A DNA stretch of 64,000 bases, from NCBI GenBank assembly GCA_015183035.1, contig JACZZP010000017.1, positions 1,922,001 through 1,986,000 of the forward strand. The letters run 5' to 3'. The notes beneath the pieces were generated by a model. The model was not told the origin of the DNA and ran no database searches. It was given only the letters and a program-made list of their open reading frames with translations. How positions within the stretch are numbered: the stretch's first letter is position 1; the number at the start of each line of letters is the position of its first letter. The DNA is from Meloidogyne chitwoodi (Eukaryota; Nematoda; Chromadorea; Rhabditida; Meloidogynidae). Both the position numbers and the translations under genes were made by a program. Of the stretch, positions 1-11,903 are shown in pieces.

Positions 1-696
1 GTTAATAATATCAAATGGTCATTTAGTTTGGTCTTATTCTTCTTCAGTTTTGGCCCTTTCAACACTTTCAGTTATGTTAGAATTTACAACTAATGAATGG
101 AGAAGAATAACACAATCATTAACTAATATTTTTCAGGTTTATTATTATAAATTTATTTTAATTTTTTAAAAAATTTTTTTTTTTAATTAAATTTTCAACA
201 ATTTTAATATTTTTTTTAAGTTAAAAATTCAATTTAAACTAAATAGTTTAATAGCTTCCCTTAAGTTTGTTTCTAGTGTAGTCGGTAATGTGTTAGGCTA
301 CGACAGAAAGGGTAGAGGGTTCGAATCCTGGCGATATAAAAAATTGGTAATTTTATCATTTTTTGATAAAAATTATAGAATAAATTTCAAAAAATATTAA
401 AAATCATTTTTAAAATTTTTAAACCATTTAACCTTCTTTAGATTGACACTTTTTGTCTGTTAAAATGTCGTGAAGAGGCAGGAGAACTTTTACGAAATAA
501 TTATTGGATTAAAAGTCGTCAAAAACCTTTAATAAATTATAATATATTAATTCCAATAATACCTGCATTAATTACTAATAATGAAAATAAAAAAAGACAA
601 TATTATAAAACAACAAAACAATTTAATAAAAATAATAATTTTAAAAAATTACAAAATGATTGGGGAGAAAAGAAAGAAGAAGGAGTAGAAGAGTAG
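1..696 (+). CDS. 3' end of an unrecognised gene (two last exons)
   Basis: The window opens inside an exon whose frame 2 reads without stops to an intron donor near 137. After an intron of about 300 bases, the last exon runs from about 442 to the TAG at 694-696. The readable protein has a hydrophobic/Ser-rich stretch (VLALSTLSVMLEFTTNEWRR), then IDTFCLLKCREEAGELLRNN, then a low-complexity Asn/Lys tail ending EKKEEGVEE. I do not recognise a family. The intron carries a tRNA-like element. The 5' part lies outside the window. Confidence 0.5.
267..340 (+). repeat. tRNA-derived element, copy 1
   Basis: Lies in the intron of the gene at 1-696. It has an A-box-like TAGTGTAGTCGGT and a B-box GGGTTCGAATCCTGG (316-330) at tRNA-like spacing. 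The acceptor halves do not pair, so this is a tRNA-derived repeat or tRNA pseudogene rather than a working tRNA gene. Confidence 0.6.
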
Positions 697-2499
697 AAAA
701 TGAAGAGTTCAAGACAACAACTTGTTTAGTTTTATCTTATCAAATTAATTGGAGAAAGGAAAAAATTAATTAAATTTTTTTAATTTAAAAAAAAATTATT
801 TTGTTGGAGGAGACTGTGTACTTTTGCTTAGTATGTATTAGTAGTTAATCTTCTCTCTTTTAATTAAATAAATAAAACAACTAAATAGCCAAAGAAAAAA
901 TTTAAAAACATCATTAAAAATATTTTAAAAGATTTAAATTAAAAAAACAACAAAAATTAAATTTTTTTCAAAATGTCAACAATCTTTAAAAAAAATTTAA
1001 TTTAATTAAAAAATGTAAATATATATGTATACTTATTTTTAAATGTCAAAAAATTCGCAAAAATATAAGAAAAATAGGAAAAAGATGATTTTATAGTTAG
1101 TTAAAAAATTAAAAAAAGAATAAAAAATCTCATTCCAACAAACTCAAAAAAAAATTAAAATGTTTTTTCTTTGTAATTTTTATTATTTAAATATATAAAT
1201 ATTGTGTGAATAATTAATTATTATTTTATTATTTTTTTATTTGATTTTTTCCCTTTGAGGGAGAGAGGGGGTATTCACAGCGCCTGTGACAATAATTCTC
1301 TAAAAACATTTTTGCTTTAAACATTTTTTAGAAACACATTCTAAACATTCATTTTTTTAATTATAATTTTTCTGATTTTTTTGTTTTTCTGGTGGGACGT
1401 TTTGACGCGAAGTCGTTTTGGTGCGGACACTCGAAATAATTAAAAAAAATTTTTTCTAAAAAATTGTTAAATATTTTCCTTTTTAATCTCTTATATTTAT
1501 AAAAATTTTTCTTTCTTAAAATTTTTTAAAAATAATTTTTAAATAATTTTTTTTTATATTTTCCTCTTTTTTTCTTCACAAAATTGCTTGAATTAAATCA
1601 TTAAAAAATTTTTTTTTTAATGTGATCATCATCAAAAAAAATAAAATAAATTTTTTCTAGGATAAAATAAAAATAGCCCTTTGAATCTACTTAAAAAATA
1701 ATTTTTTTTTAATTTTTTTATTTATTTTTTTATTCTCGGTAGGAGTTCAACCGTCCTTTTCCCCCTTCTACTCAGTTTAATATATTTTTTTTCTTCTTTT
1801 TACTTTTAAAATTTCTTCAAGAAACCTCTCTACTGGAGAGGGATATTCTTTTACTTTTTTTATTTTTTTTTATTTTCTCATCATCCGATTTTGACCAGTC
1901 GATATTTTTGGGGTTGGCGCCGGCGGCACACATTCTCTCACAAACAAAAACCCCACCCTGTTCTTCACATTAAATATCCAAACCGCAATTAAATAGAAAT
2001 TGATATTATTTGGTAATTGATCCGGATGTGTATTTTCTTTATTTTTTTTGTATTTTTTTAATAATTAGGGTAATGTCCAGTTAGAGTGCCCTGGCGCCTT
2101 TATTCATAGCTCTTGAAGAAATTATCCATTTTTATTGTTTTTGGTATCATTCGATAGGGCAGAATTAGAACTACAAAATATCTTCAAATCAGAATTTTAG
2201 AAAGTTGAACAAAAAAGTTGTGATTTTAAAACAACAAAAATGCCTAAAAATGATAGTTTTTTAGCCATAACTTTTTTGTATAAGGTACTAAAATTTTAAA
2301 ATTTTTTTATTTTATAGAACATTTAATTCTCTATCGAATGATACCAAAAATTAATAAATTGAAGTATTATTTCAAAAGCTATAGAAGTTAAGGTTATGGT
2401 GGTCGCGCTCTCCAACATTTTCTAATTTTAATTAAAAAATTGTTTTAAAAATTATTTTTTTTATTAAATAAATTATTTTAATATTATTTTAAGCTAAAA
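697..2499. other. intergenic region with one fold-back element
   Basis: No credible gene is visible. It is mostly A/T tracts with islands of higher G+C at about 1256-1290, 1391-1434 and 1906-1975 (for example GTTGGCGCCGGCGGCACAC) whose role I cannot tell. The fold-back at 2076-2413 is listed separately. The stretch directly upstream of the dex-1-like ATG should hold its promoter, but no clear TATA element stands out. Confidence 0.5.
2076..2413. mobile_element. fold-back (MITE-like) element
   Basis: The left arm (about 2104-2160, with GGTATCATTCGATAGGGC) is matched in reverse complement by the right arm (about 2330-2395, with CTATCGAATGATACC). The arms are roughly 55-60 bases and imperfect. 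The centre is A/T-rich and non-coding. Outer ends are approximate and I could not fix a target-site duplication. Confidence 0.55.
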
Positions 2500-5400
2500 A
2501 TGCCTTTTAAATATTTATTTTTAACAAATATTATAATTATTAATTTTTTATTTCAACTTTTGTTGGAAGGCAAAACTACTGATTTTTCTGAAAGTAGAAA
2601 CAAATTTATTTCTTCAATATTGGAAAGGAGAAAGCTTTATTCTCTACAAAAATGTAATAAATATTAAAATAATAAATAAATTTAATTAATTAATTATCAA
2701 AAATTTCAAAATGTCAAAATTATAAAATATCAGAATTTCAAAATGTCCAAATTATAAAATGTCCAAAAATTGCAAATAAAATTTTTTATAATTTTTTAAA
2801 TAAAATATAAAAAATTTATATTTAAGTTAGGCAAAAGCGTCAGTTAGAAGTCCCTTCTGGCTCTGGAGCGCAACAAATTGATTTAAATATTACAGTAATT
2901 TTTAGTGAAAAATTATTTTTTTATAAAAATATTTAAATTAATTAAAAATATTAAAAAAATTTTTTAAAGGTTCCTTTTGTATTCTCTGCACGTCTATACT
3001 CTTATGGGATAAAAAATGGAGATGCAGAATTAGTACAAGAATATAATGAATTTAGACCAAGCATTCCAATAATTTTTATGGGAAAAAGTTTTGACAAAAT
3101 TTGGGTAATTTTTTTTTTAAATTTCAAAATGTCAAGTTGACAAAATGTTAAATTTAAATTAATTTTTATAGATTTTTCGTAATGGTCTTGTTTCTCTTAG
3201 CTCTACTTTTATTGGTGCTTCTATGCCTACACAAATTCCGATAAAATCGGGGGAACCATTAATTGCTGTTTTTTGGACGGAAAGTGAGCAGAGCGGAAGT
3301 TATAAACGAAGACTTTTTGTTAGAGAAAGTATTGGTAAATTTTTTGTGTTTTTTATGTTTTGTATTTTTATCTAAAATTAATTTAATTTAGATGAGAATA
3401 CATTAGGAGTAGCTCAAAATGAGGTAAATATTCAATTCCGCTACGGTAACTCATTTACCCCACAATCTGTAATTATTATTACATGGCTAGAGGATGGAGA
3501 AGGAGATAATAATGTTGTTCTTTTCCAACTTTCCCTTATACTTGAAAAAAATGCATGTTTTGCACATTTTGTTTATAGTCATGTTCCAGAAGGGGAAGCA
3601 ATTGTTTGTGTTTATTAAATTAAAAACTAATGTTTTAGTTGTTAGGTAGGCATAAATGGTCCAACAACAACAAATTCACTCTCTTCACAAAATGAACAAA
3701 ACAAGGAAAAAGAACAAACATTAATCCCAACTATAGCAGAAGAAACTGCTGAAGAGATTAGAGAAGCAGAAGAAACAAGCCAAACAAACTTAAATGAACA
3801 AAACAAACTTTACAACCAACAAAACATTCACCAACAAAAACATGAGAGAATTGAAGCTATTCCTATATTAGAAAGACATAAAAGACAACAACAAGAAAAA
3901 GAAAAACAACAAAAACATGACAACAAACATTTTGTTTTTCCTGGCTCAGGTAGTGGGGCAGCCTCATTACAAGTAACACAACAATCAAATATTGGAATTC
4001 CTGGAGAATGGCTGTTACGGATTGACCAATCTGAACGTGTTTTTCTTTGTGGTGCTGGTTTTCAAGGATTGGGTTAAATATTTTAATTATTTTTTTTTTT
4101 ATATTTATTTGTTTTAATTTTAGAATGTGTTGATTCATGTTTACCAACACAGTGGTATATGGATTGGTATGTTTTTAAAGTTTATTTTATGTTTTTGTTT
4201 GTTTTATTCTTTTATATCGTTTGTTTATTTTATGTTTTTGTTTGTGTTGTTTGTTTTATGCTTTTATATTAGTGTTTTTTGTTTCTTTAATGTTCATTTA
4301 AATGTTTGTTTACAAGTTTATGTTTTGTATGTTGTTTGTTTTGTTTTTATCAATGTTTTTGTTCTCCTTATTTTCGAATTTGATATGGTCACAATGTTGT
4401 TTTTTATTTCCAAGTTTGTTCTTTTCAAATTTAGTTTAGATGTTTATTTCCAAGTTTATTTTCTGAATTAATTAAACTTGTTTTTGTTTTAAGTTTATTT
4501 TATAATTGTTTTTTCAATGTTTTTTAAGTTTATTTTTAGTTCAAAATCCTGTCATTGTGCTGATAGTAAGGCTTGTATTGTTGACACTGGAGAATGTGAA
4601 TCAAAATGCAGTCCTGGTTAATAAAATTAAAATATTGTTTTTATTATGTAATAAAATTTTTAAAAAGGTTGGCAAGGACCACCAATATGCAATGAAGATG
4701 TTGACGAATGTGCTGACCCAGAAACAGAGTGTCCAGAGGAACAACCTGACTGCATGGTTTTTTTTATTTTAAAATTATTTTAAAAATTTTAAAATTATTT
4801 TTAGAACACTCCTGGCTCATTTCTTTGTTTTTGTGTTGAATATGATAAGAAAACAGGATTGTGTATATCTCCCCAATCAGATTTTACAAATGTTGCTTTA
4901 GAACAATCAACAGAAACTGCTCCAATTTCTCGTTATAGTAATCTTCTATTTTCGGCAAAAGAAGAAAAAGAACAAATTCCTGTTCCTGTTGCTTCTCTCT
5001 CTTTAATTCCTCAATTGGGACCTAAAACAAAAAATAATATATTAATAAATACTCGTAGTAAACAAGGACAACCTATTAAAATAAATGAGGAAATAAATAA
5101 TAATATTGGGAATACAATTAAAGTTCAGCCTGTTACTATTCTGGTAAGTTAAACAATCTATTTATTTAAAGTAATTTTATAAAATATTTAAATAAATTAA
5201 TTTAAATTTTTAAAGCCTTTATTTTCTGCTACACGTCCTTCACATCCTTCCCCTCATTCTAATTTATCTTCTCATTCTTTTCAACAATCCTCATTAAATG
5301 AATTAACTCAATCTTTATTTTTACCTTCAAATCCTTCCCTAAAACAAAACTCAAAATTATTTCGTCATCATCCACTTTTGACAACACCTTTTTCACCTAA

Positions 5401-8400
5401 AATTACAACAACAACAACATTTATTCCTCCATCTAATTTAATTTTTGCACAATGTCAACGTCAATGTATTGCTGAACAAGGCATTTGTCTTGAAGGAGGA
5501 GAGTGTCGTTGTGCCCAAGGATGGCAAGGAGATGGAAGAGTGGTAAATTTAAAAAGAAATTTAAAAAAATTATAAAATATAATTTAAAGGCTTGTATGGA
5601 TGTAGATGAATGTGCCTCTAATAATGAAAAAATATGTGGACCAAATGCTGAGTGTCAAAATCTGCCTGGTTCTTATCAGGTACTACTATGAGTTTATATG
5701 TATTTTCTCAATAAACTTTTATAAATAAATTAATTGTTGTAAAATAAATTGTTTTTTAAGTAAACATTGTTTTGAATAAACTTTGTTCTACATTATGTTT
5801 AATTAAACATTGTTTTTGTTTTTTAAGTAAACATTGTTTTTAATAAACAATGTTTTTAATAAACCTGAAAATAAGTTGTTTTTAAACAATGTTTAAAAAA
5901 GTAAATGTTTTAAACACTAAGTTTAAATAATTTCTTTTTTCAGTGTGTTTGTAATTCTGGTTTTGTTGCTAATCCAAACGGGCAAGGATGTCTAGGTGAG
6001 TTTTTTTATAACAAAAAATTTTTTATTAGATATTTTTAAATAAAAATTAAAAAAAAAAAGATGTCGATGAATGTGCAGAGAGTGCTGCACTTAATACAGT
6101 GGAAAATGTTTGTCCTTATGCAAATACCCGCTGTCAAAACAATATAGGCAGTTTTCAATGTGAATGTTCACCTGGTTTTAGTGGAGATCCAAATACAGCT
6201 GCTGGTTGTAATGATATTGATGAATGTCAAACAGCAGAATATTATTGTGGAAAGTATATAATAAAATAATTAAGATAAATATATTTTAATTAAAAATTAA
6301 GACATGCAACATGTATTAATTTGATTGGTTCATTTCGTTGTGATTGTAACAATGGATTTGAACGTCAGCCAAACTCCAATCATTGTCAAGATATTGATGA
6401 ATGTTCTGATGCTTCAAATTGTCATAAAGGATCTGCAATTTGTACAAATTTGGAAGGGAGTTTTCATTGTGAATGTATAGAAGGTTTTGTTGGGGATGGA
6501 CGGCAGTGTCATGGTAAATTTATTTTTCTAGTAAAAACAAGTTTATTTTTCTAGTAAAAACAAGTTTATTTTTCTAGTAAAAACAAGTTTATTTTTCTAG
6601 TAAAAACAAGTTTATTTTTCTAGTAAAAACAAGTTTTATAGATATATCTATTAAAAACAAGTTTTTCCCTAATAAACAAATAAAACATTAAACAACAAAA
6701 TTTATTTGTTTTTTGACAGAAAGCATTCTCTTCCCTACAACAACTAAAAAAAGTACCTCATCTTTTAATGACAATCTTTCTCCATTAACAATTCGAGAAA
6801 TTCACTTAGAGAATGGACGAACATTAAATATTTTTGGAAAACAATTTTCTTCATTTTATGTTTCACCTAAAGGAATTATTTCAATAGGGGCACCACTCAA
6901 TGAATCTATTATGTTAAACATTTTTACAGATAATGGGGGTGGCTTGCCTCCACTGATTTTGCCGTTAGTAGCTAATTATGACACAAAGTTAATGGGGAGT
7001 AATATTGATGTTATAGTTGTTAATGAAGGTAATAAATGTTTATTTAAACATATAAAAATTAAATTTGTTTGTTTGTTTAAAACAAGTTTATACAAAAATG
7101 TTTTTAGAGCCAAACATTACATTTTTAAAAATGTTTGTTGCATTTTTTTAAACATGTTTTTTCTTCAAGCGTTTCTTTGCGCATGTTTGTTTAAAAATAT
7201 TTTATTTAATAATTTAATGTTTGTCTAAAAACATGTTTGTTTAAAACAATTAAAACATGTTTGTTTATTTAGATACCAATCTTCAACACAAAAGGAATAG
7301 TGGACTTTTGTCGCGTGCATCTCTTCTTATTCGTGACGGTTTTAGGATAGCAGAGTTTAAGGCAACTCAACTTTTTATTGCAACATTTAACAAACTTGCA
7401 ACATTATCAACAGCAATATCAAAGGATTTAAATGAACAAATGGTAAATTTATTTTTTTTAATTAATTCTAATTTAGTAAAAAAAATAAATTAAAAAAAGA
7501 CTTTCAATTGTTTTAATTCTTAGGCTTTTCTATTTTTATTTGTTTAGGATGTTTTATAATGCCCAAATCAATGTCCATTTTGGCAATCATTCCATTAGGT
7601 CCTTGTTCGTAATGAACACGGGGATCAACCTTTTTTAAAAAATATTTTTTTATTTATTCTTACCCTTTTGTGTATAATAATTAAGAAAAATAATTGTAAA
7701 AAATAATGAAGTTGCAAAAACAGTTAATATAGTAATTAAAAACAATGATATTCTCATTGAAAAATTGTTTCAAAAATTATTTGCTACAATTTTTAAATAA
7801 ATATTAATTAAAAAATTTAAAAATATTTGTTAAATAAGGAAATAATGCACTTTATCATGTTTGCCAACGTTATAAATCGATTTTAGGAAATTTTTACTCG
7901 AGAAAGGGAAATTGATTTTTTTAATAATTTTAAAATAAATTAAATATTATTAATTAATTATTTTAATTTTATATTATTAATAATAACATAAAGTTTGTGT
8001 TTCAACAAATAAAAACATGTTTGCTTAAACAAATAAAAATATATTTGATAAACAAGTAAAAGCATGTTTGTTTATAAAATTTCTAGTATGTTTGAAAAAA
8101 ATGTTCTAAACAAGTTTATTTAATAAAGTTGATTTAAAACATATATTATTTAACACAAAGTCATGTTTATTTAAGTTTATTTGTAAAATGTTTGTTTAAA
8201 ACGCTAAAGTTTTATTTTTAAGCGCAACACATTCCAAATAGCTTTAATACAAGGCCAAACACCTGAAAACCTTAAACAAAACAATTTCTCAACATTTGCT
8301 ATTTTTATATATGAAAATATTTCTATTAATGAACAAATGTTGTCAGGCATATTTCACCCGTTTTTGGGATTTCAATCGTTACCAGTTGATTTACTTTTAA

Positions 8401-10082
8401 AATATTCAAATGTTGGGCAACCTGGGAAAGTAATTTAAATTATTTTAATTAAAAAAAAAATATTTTTTAATATTTTTTATTTTAGTGGATTTTTCGAATC
8501 GACCACCCTACAAAGATTTACGCGTGTCCAGTTAGCTTATATCTATTAAAATAATTTAAAAATTAATTTTAAATTTTATAGTCAGGAACGTTAGGACCTC
8601 CTATGTGTCAGCAAGGTAAATTATTAAAAAAATCAAAAAATGTCATTAAAAATTTTTTAAAATTTTTAAAGAATGTGAGCCTGGTAATTGGGGTCTTGAT
8701 TGTGCTTTCCATTGTAATTGTTTTAATTCAATTCCTTGTGATTTTGCTAGTGGAATGTGTTCAGGAGGATTGTGTGCTACCGGTAAATATATTAAAATAA
8801 AAAATAATTCTTTTTAAAGGCTTTACTGGTAAAAACTGTGTTGAAGATGTTGATGAATGTACTCTTAATTTACATAAATGTTCGGCAAATGCAACTTGTA
8901 TGAACACTCCAGGCTCTTATACGTGCACTTGCAATTCTCCTATATTTAGTGGGAATGGATTTAATTGCACTAGTTTGTTGTTATTTGCTTAAAAACATTT
9001 AAAAATTAAAAAATGTTTATAAAAACAAAATATTAAAAACAAGTTTATTTTTTGCTCAAAACAAGTTTTTATGTTTTCTCTTTAAAACTAAGTTTATTAA
9101 AAATATTAAAAACAAACTTGTTTATAATTCTTATAAACAAGTTTATTTTCTCTAGTGTTTGATCCTTGCAAAAAACGTTTCAACGAACACTGTCATAAAA
9201 ACGCACATTGTGATACTAGCAATGAAGAGGCAAATATATAAAAATAATAAAACAAAATTTATAATTAATAGATTCCTGAATGTATTTGCAATGATGGTTT
9301 TTATGGCGATGGGCGTAGGCTTTGCACACCAAATAGTTAATTTTTATAAAATTTTGTTTTCTTTGCCTTTTTAAAATTTACTTTAAGCTGATACATCTAG
9401 TACAACTATACAGCTTACAACATTATTATCAACAAAAACTTCTACTTTAGAAACAACAAAAACAACTTCTGAAACAACGCAAGAAACAATAAAAATGAAA
9501 GCAACAAGCACAAAAAACATTCTTGAAAAACAGTCTTTACCAACATCAACATTTATTGAAAGGGTTATTAACAATGAAGATAGGAGAAAAACAATTAATG
9601 GAGAGAAAAGTAGTATGAGTGATAAGGAATTGTTGGCAGAGGCAAATGAGTCGGGAAGTAAGTAAACAAACAATGTTTTAATAGACAAAGAGAAACAATG
9701 TTTTAAAAAACAATGTTTAAACAAGCAAAACAAACAATCATTTAACAAACAAAATAAATAATGTTTTACAATTCTTAGCTTTTATACTTGTTGTTTGTTC
9801 AATTCTCGGTTCAACTTGGCTTATCATTTCTATTGTGTTTTTACTAATTTATTGTTTTAAAAAACAACGGTAATATTAAACAAACAATAAATATTATTAT
9901 TTTTGTTTTAAAGTTTGCAACAAGTTGAATATAACAGAGCACCTCAAATGCTTGGTTGGACACCAAAAAGAGGAATAATAAATAATAATACATTATTAAA
10001 TAATACTAGAAGAATTAATACAAATAGACATAATAATTTTAATAATAATAATAATCATTTTGCTATTACAAAATTTGGATAA
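2500..10082 (+). CDS. dex-1: DEX-1-like transmembrane protein: two nidogen (NIDO) domains and multiple EGF modules
   Basis: About 18 exons. Exon 1 starts MPFKYLFLTNIIIINFLFQL, a signal peptide; its junction to the next exon is not resolved. Exons at about 2970-3600 encode a NIDO domain (FSARLYSYGIKNGDAEL, then NGLVSLSSTF, then PLIAVFW). A Gln/Glu-rich linker and a GEWLLRIDQ segment follow. EGF modules with DVDEC or DIDEC calcium-binding starts lie at about 4690-4860, 5585-6000, 6060-6240, 6300-6510 and 8820-8975. A second NIDO-like domain spans about 6720-8520. A Thr/Ser-rich stalk (9390-9660), one membrane helix (ILVVCSILGSTWLIISIVFL, about 9780-9870) and a short Asn-rich cytoplasmic tail end at TAA 10080-10082. 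C. elegans DEX-1, which anchors dendrite tips and epithelia in the matrix, has this architecture. Orthology is inferred from domain order, not an alignment. Confidence 0.72.
6519..6633. repeat. 23-bp tandem repeat in a dex-1-like intron
   Basis: Five head-to-tail copies of a 23-base unit containing TTTATTTTTCTAGTAAAAAC. The copies are essentially identical, so the array is young. It sits just after the EGF exon ending at about 6510. Each unit contains TTTTTCTAG, which looks like a 3' splice site. Confidence 0.85.
7513..7757 (-). CDS. small antisense gene nested in a dex-1-like intron, unknown function
   Basis: On the minus strand, an ATG at 7757 opens MRISLFLITILTVFATSLFF, a hydrophobic N-terminus (signal anchor or signal peptide) followed by TIIFLNYYTQK. 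A donor-like GTAAGA follows. After a short A/T-rich stretch a second open segment reads VDPRVHYEQGPNGMIAKM, then DIDLGIIKHPK, to a TAA at 7513-7515. The phase across the putative 35-base intron does not join cleanly with a GT donor, so the exon edge is unsure. The compositionally normal second exon inside a very A/T-rich intron is the main evidence that this is a gene. Product unknown; a small single-pass membrane protein is likely. Confidence 0.45.
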
Positions 10083-10455
10083 ATTTAAAAAATAAATAAA
10101 ATAATTATATTTATTCTTTAAATTATATTTTTATTTTATTAATATTAGAAATATTAAAAATTAAATTTTAAAAAAATATCATGTAAATTAAATATTTCTG
10201 GCAAATATTTAAAAATTAATAAAAAAAATTGGTAAATTAATCAAATTTTTTTTTCATCAATTTAAATTTAATAAGAGTCAATACCGAATTATTTTTGGAT
10301 TTTTTATTCCACGTTTTACGTTTTTTCGTTTTTTAAAGTTGGCAAAAAATTTTTTTAAACTGAAAAAAGTTAATAAAGCCTTTTTAGACAATAAAATTAA
10401 AAATTTTAAAAAAATTTTTAATTTTTTTATTTGTATAGCAGTTAATTCGCCCCTC

Positions 10456-10462
10456 TATAAAA
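10456..10462 (+). promoter_or_regulatory. possible TATA box
   Basis: TATAAAA within CCCCTCTATAAAAGT, about 55 bases upstream of the ATG at 10517. It stands out because the cytosine-rich left flank is rare here. Position fits a core promoter for a short 5' UTR. Confidence 0.4.
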
Positions 10463-10516
10463 GTAAATTTAAAAGATTTAATATTCATTCTATACAAGTT
10501 TTAAATAAATTAAAAA

Positions 10517-10900
10517 ATGTTTTCAAAGTGTTTATTAGCTATTGTTCTTCTTCAATTGGTTTTGGATGTTATTATTGCCCAAGAGGTAATTTTTTTAATT
10601 TAAATTAAAAATAAAGAATGCCAAAAATACAAATTAAAAAAAAATAATTTTTTAAAATTTATTTAATTTTTTAAGGAGGATAAATATCTAGAAGCACCAT
10701 CAAACATCGGTGATTTGACCACAAAATGTCCTCATCATAAAAAAGAAGGAGGAGAACATAAAAAGAAGGAACACCACAAAAAAACTAAAGAAAATAAGAA
10801 ACAAAAACATAAAAAATCTAAAAATGGAGGAAAAACAAAATACCCTATTATTAATAATAATGATATTGGTGCTGGCCCAACTCACTCACCGAATCAATGA
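10517..10900 (+). CDS. small secreted Lys/His-rich protein (member A of a two-gene family)
   Basis: Two exons, 10517-10585 and 10676-10900, joined in phase 0 (GTAATT donor, TTAAG acceptor); 97 residues. Residues 1-21 are a clear signal peptide (MFSKCLLAIVLLQLVLDVII followed by A). The mature part has one cysteine (TTKCPHH) and then a long Lys/His/Glu/Gly-rich stretch with KKEGGEHKKKEHHKK, ending in NNNDIGAGPTHSPNQ. The intron falls right after the signal peptide. A second gene with the same signal-peptide pattern, the same intron position and a His/Lys-rich mature region lies at 49417-49791. No family is recognised. Secretion is predicted; a cationic, metal- or nucleic-acid-binding peptide or a parasite effector are possibilities only. 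Confidence 0.75.
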
Positions 10901-11107
10901 GAAATTAATGAAGATTAAATTAATTAAAGAAATAAAAATTTAAGGGAATATAAAATGAATAAATTGTGAATAAAATCTTTAATCCAATTTTTAAAAACTT
11001 TATAAAAATATCTGTCAGCTTTATTTAATTTTTTTTCATATTAAAATAAAGTAAAATTATTTTTTAATTAATAATAATAATAAAATACAAATTTAAAACT
11101 AATTAAC

Positions 11108-11180
11108 ATTCAACACGCTTCGAACCCACATCTTCTCTGTAGTAGACTATCTCACAACCAACTGAGCTACAATGCACACT
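11108..11180 (-). repeat. tRNA-derived element, copy 2
   Basis: Read on the minus strand it has GTAGCTCAGTTGGT (A box and D arm) and GGTTCGAAGC (B box). The anticodon and acceptor stems do not pair properly, so it is degenerate. Confidence 0.6.
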
Positions 11181-11377
11181 TAGCCAATTTGTCTTTTCTT
11201 CTTATATCTAATGAATACGAAAGCTTTAATTTTCTTAAAATATATAGTATTTATAAGGTTATAAATAAAGTTAAAAATTACAAAAATAAAATAAAAAATA
11301 AATTAAGTTTAAAATGTTCAGTTAACATCTACTTATACTCAAAAAAAATAAAAATATTTTATAATAAGATTTTAATT

Positions 11378-11530
11378 TTTTGGCAATTCTTTAAAATTTA
11401 AAAAACAAAAGTTGTCACCGTAAAATATTTAAAAAATTAAAAAAGTAAATTTTATTAATTAAAAAATAAATAAAATTTATTTCAAATAAACTATATATAT
11501 AAACATTTACTTAAAAAACAAAAAAAGAGT
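11378..11530. repeat. dispersed non-coding repeat, copy 1
   Basis: Shares ordered blocks with 18367-18575: TTTTTTGGCAATTCT, then TCACCGTAAAATATTTAAA, then AAGTAAATTTTATTAATT, then TTTACTT and an AAACAAAAAAA tract. The blocks keep order and orientation, so this is a true repeat and not just shared composition. Confidence 0.65.
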
Positions 11531-11903
11531 TTTTAAATATTTTTTTTATTTTTTTAAATTTTAAGGTAGACCGACGCGTTGTATCATAAAAATTTTTGAA
11601 AAAGAAAATTATTATGACTGACATTTTTTAATATGCATTTGTTTTTTAAAAAAATATCAATTTATTTAAAAAGATTAGAAATAATAAAATATAATGATAA
11701 AGCAATAATGTTCATTTATAGGTATTTTTTATAAGTTAAAACTCTTAATTTTATTACAATTATATACAATTGATAATAAAATAAAATTCGTTTCTTAAAT
11801 TATTTATTTAAATAATAGCAATTAAAAAAAATTAAATTTAAAAATTAAATATTAAATAATTTTTTAAATAGTAACAATAAGCTTATTTGAATATTTTATA
11901 AAA

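Larger units (their letters stand above)
10901..11903. other. intergenic region upstream of the tyrosinase
   Basis: No gene seen. It holds a tRNA-derived element on the minus strand (11108-11180) and one copy of a dispersed repeat (11378-11530). The last 370 bases before the tyrosinase ATG are A/T-rich; no clear promoter element could be fixed. Confidence 0.5.

Noticed and set aside
4127..4471. 114-codon Phe/Val-rich open frame
   Set aside because: It is T-rich intron sequence between two nidogen/EGF exons; the real frame is spliced around it.
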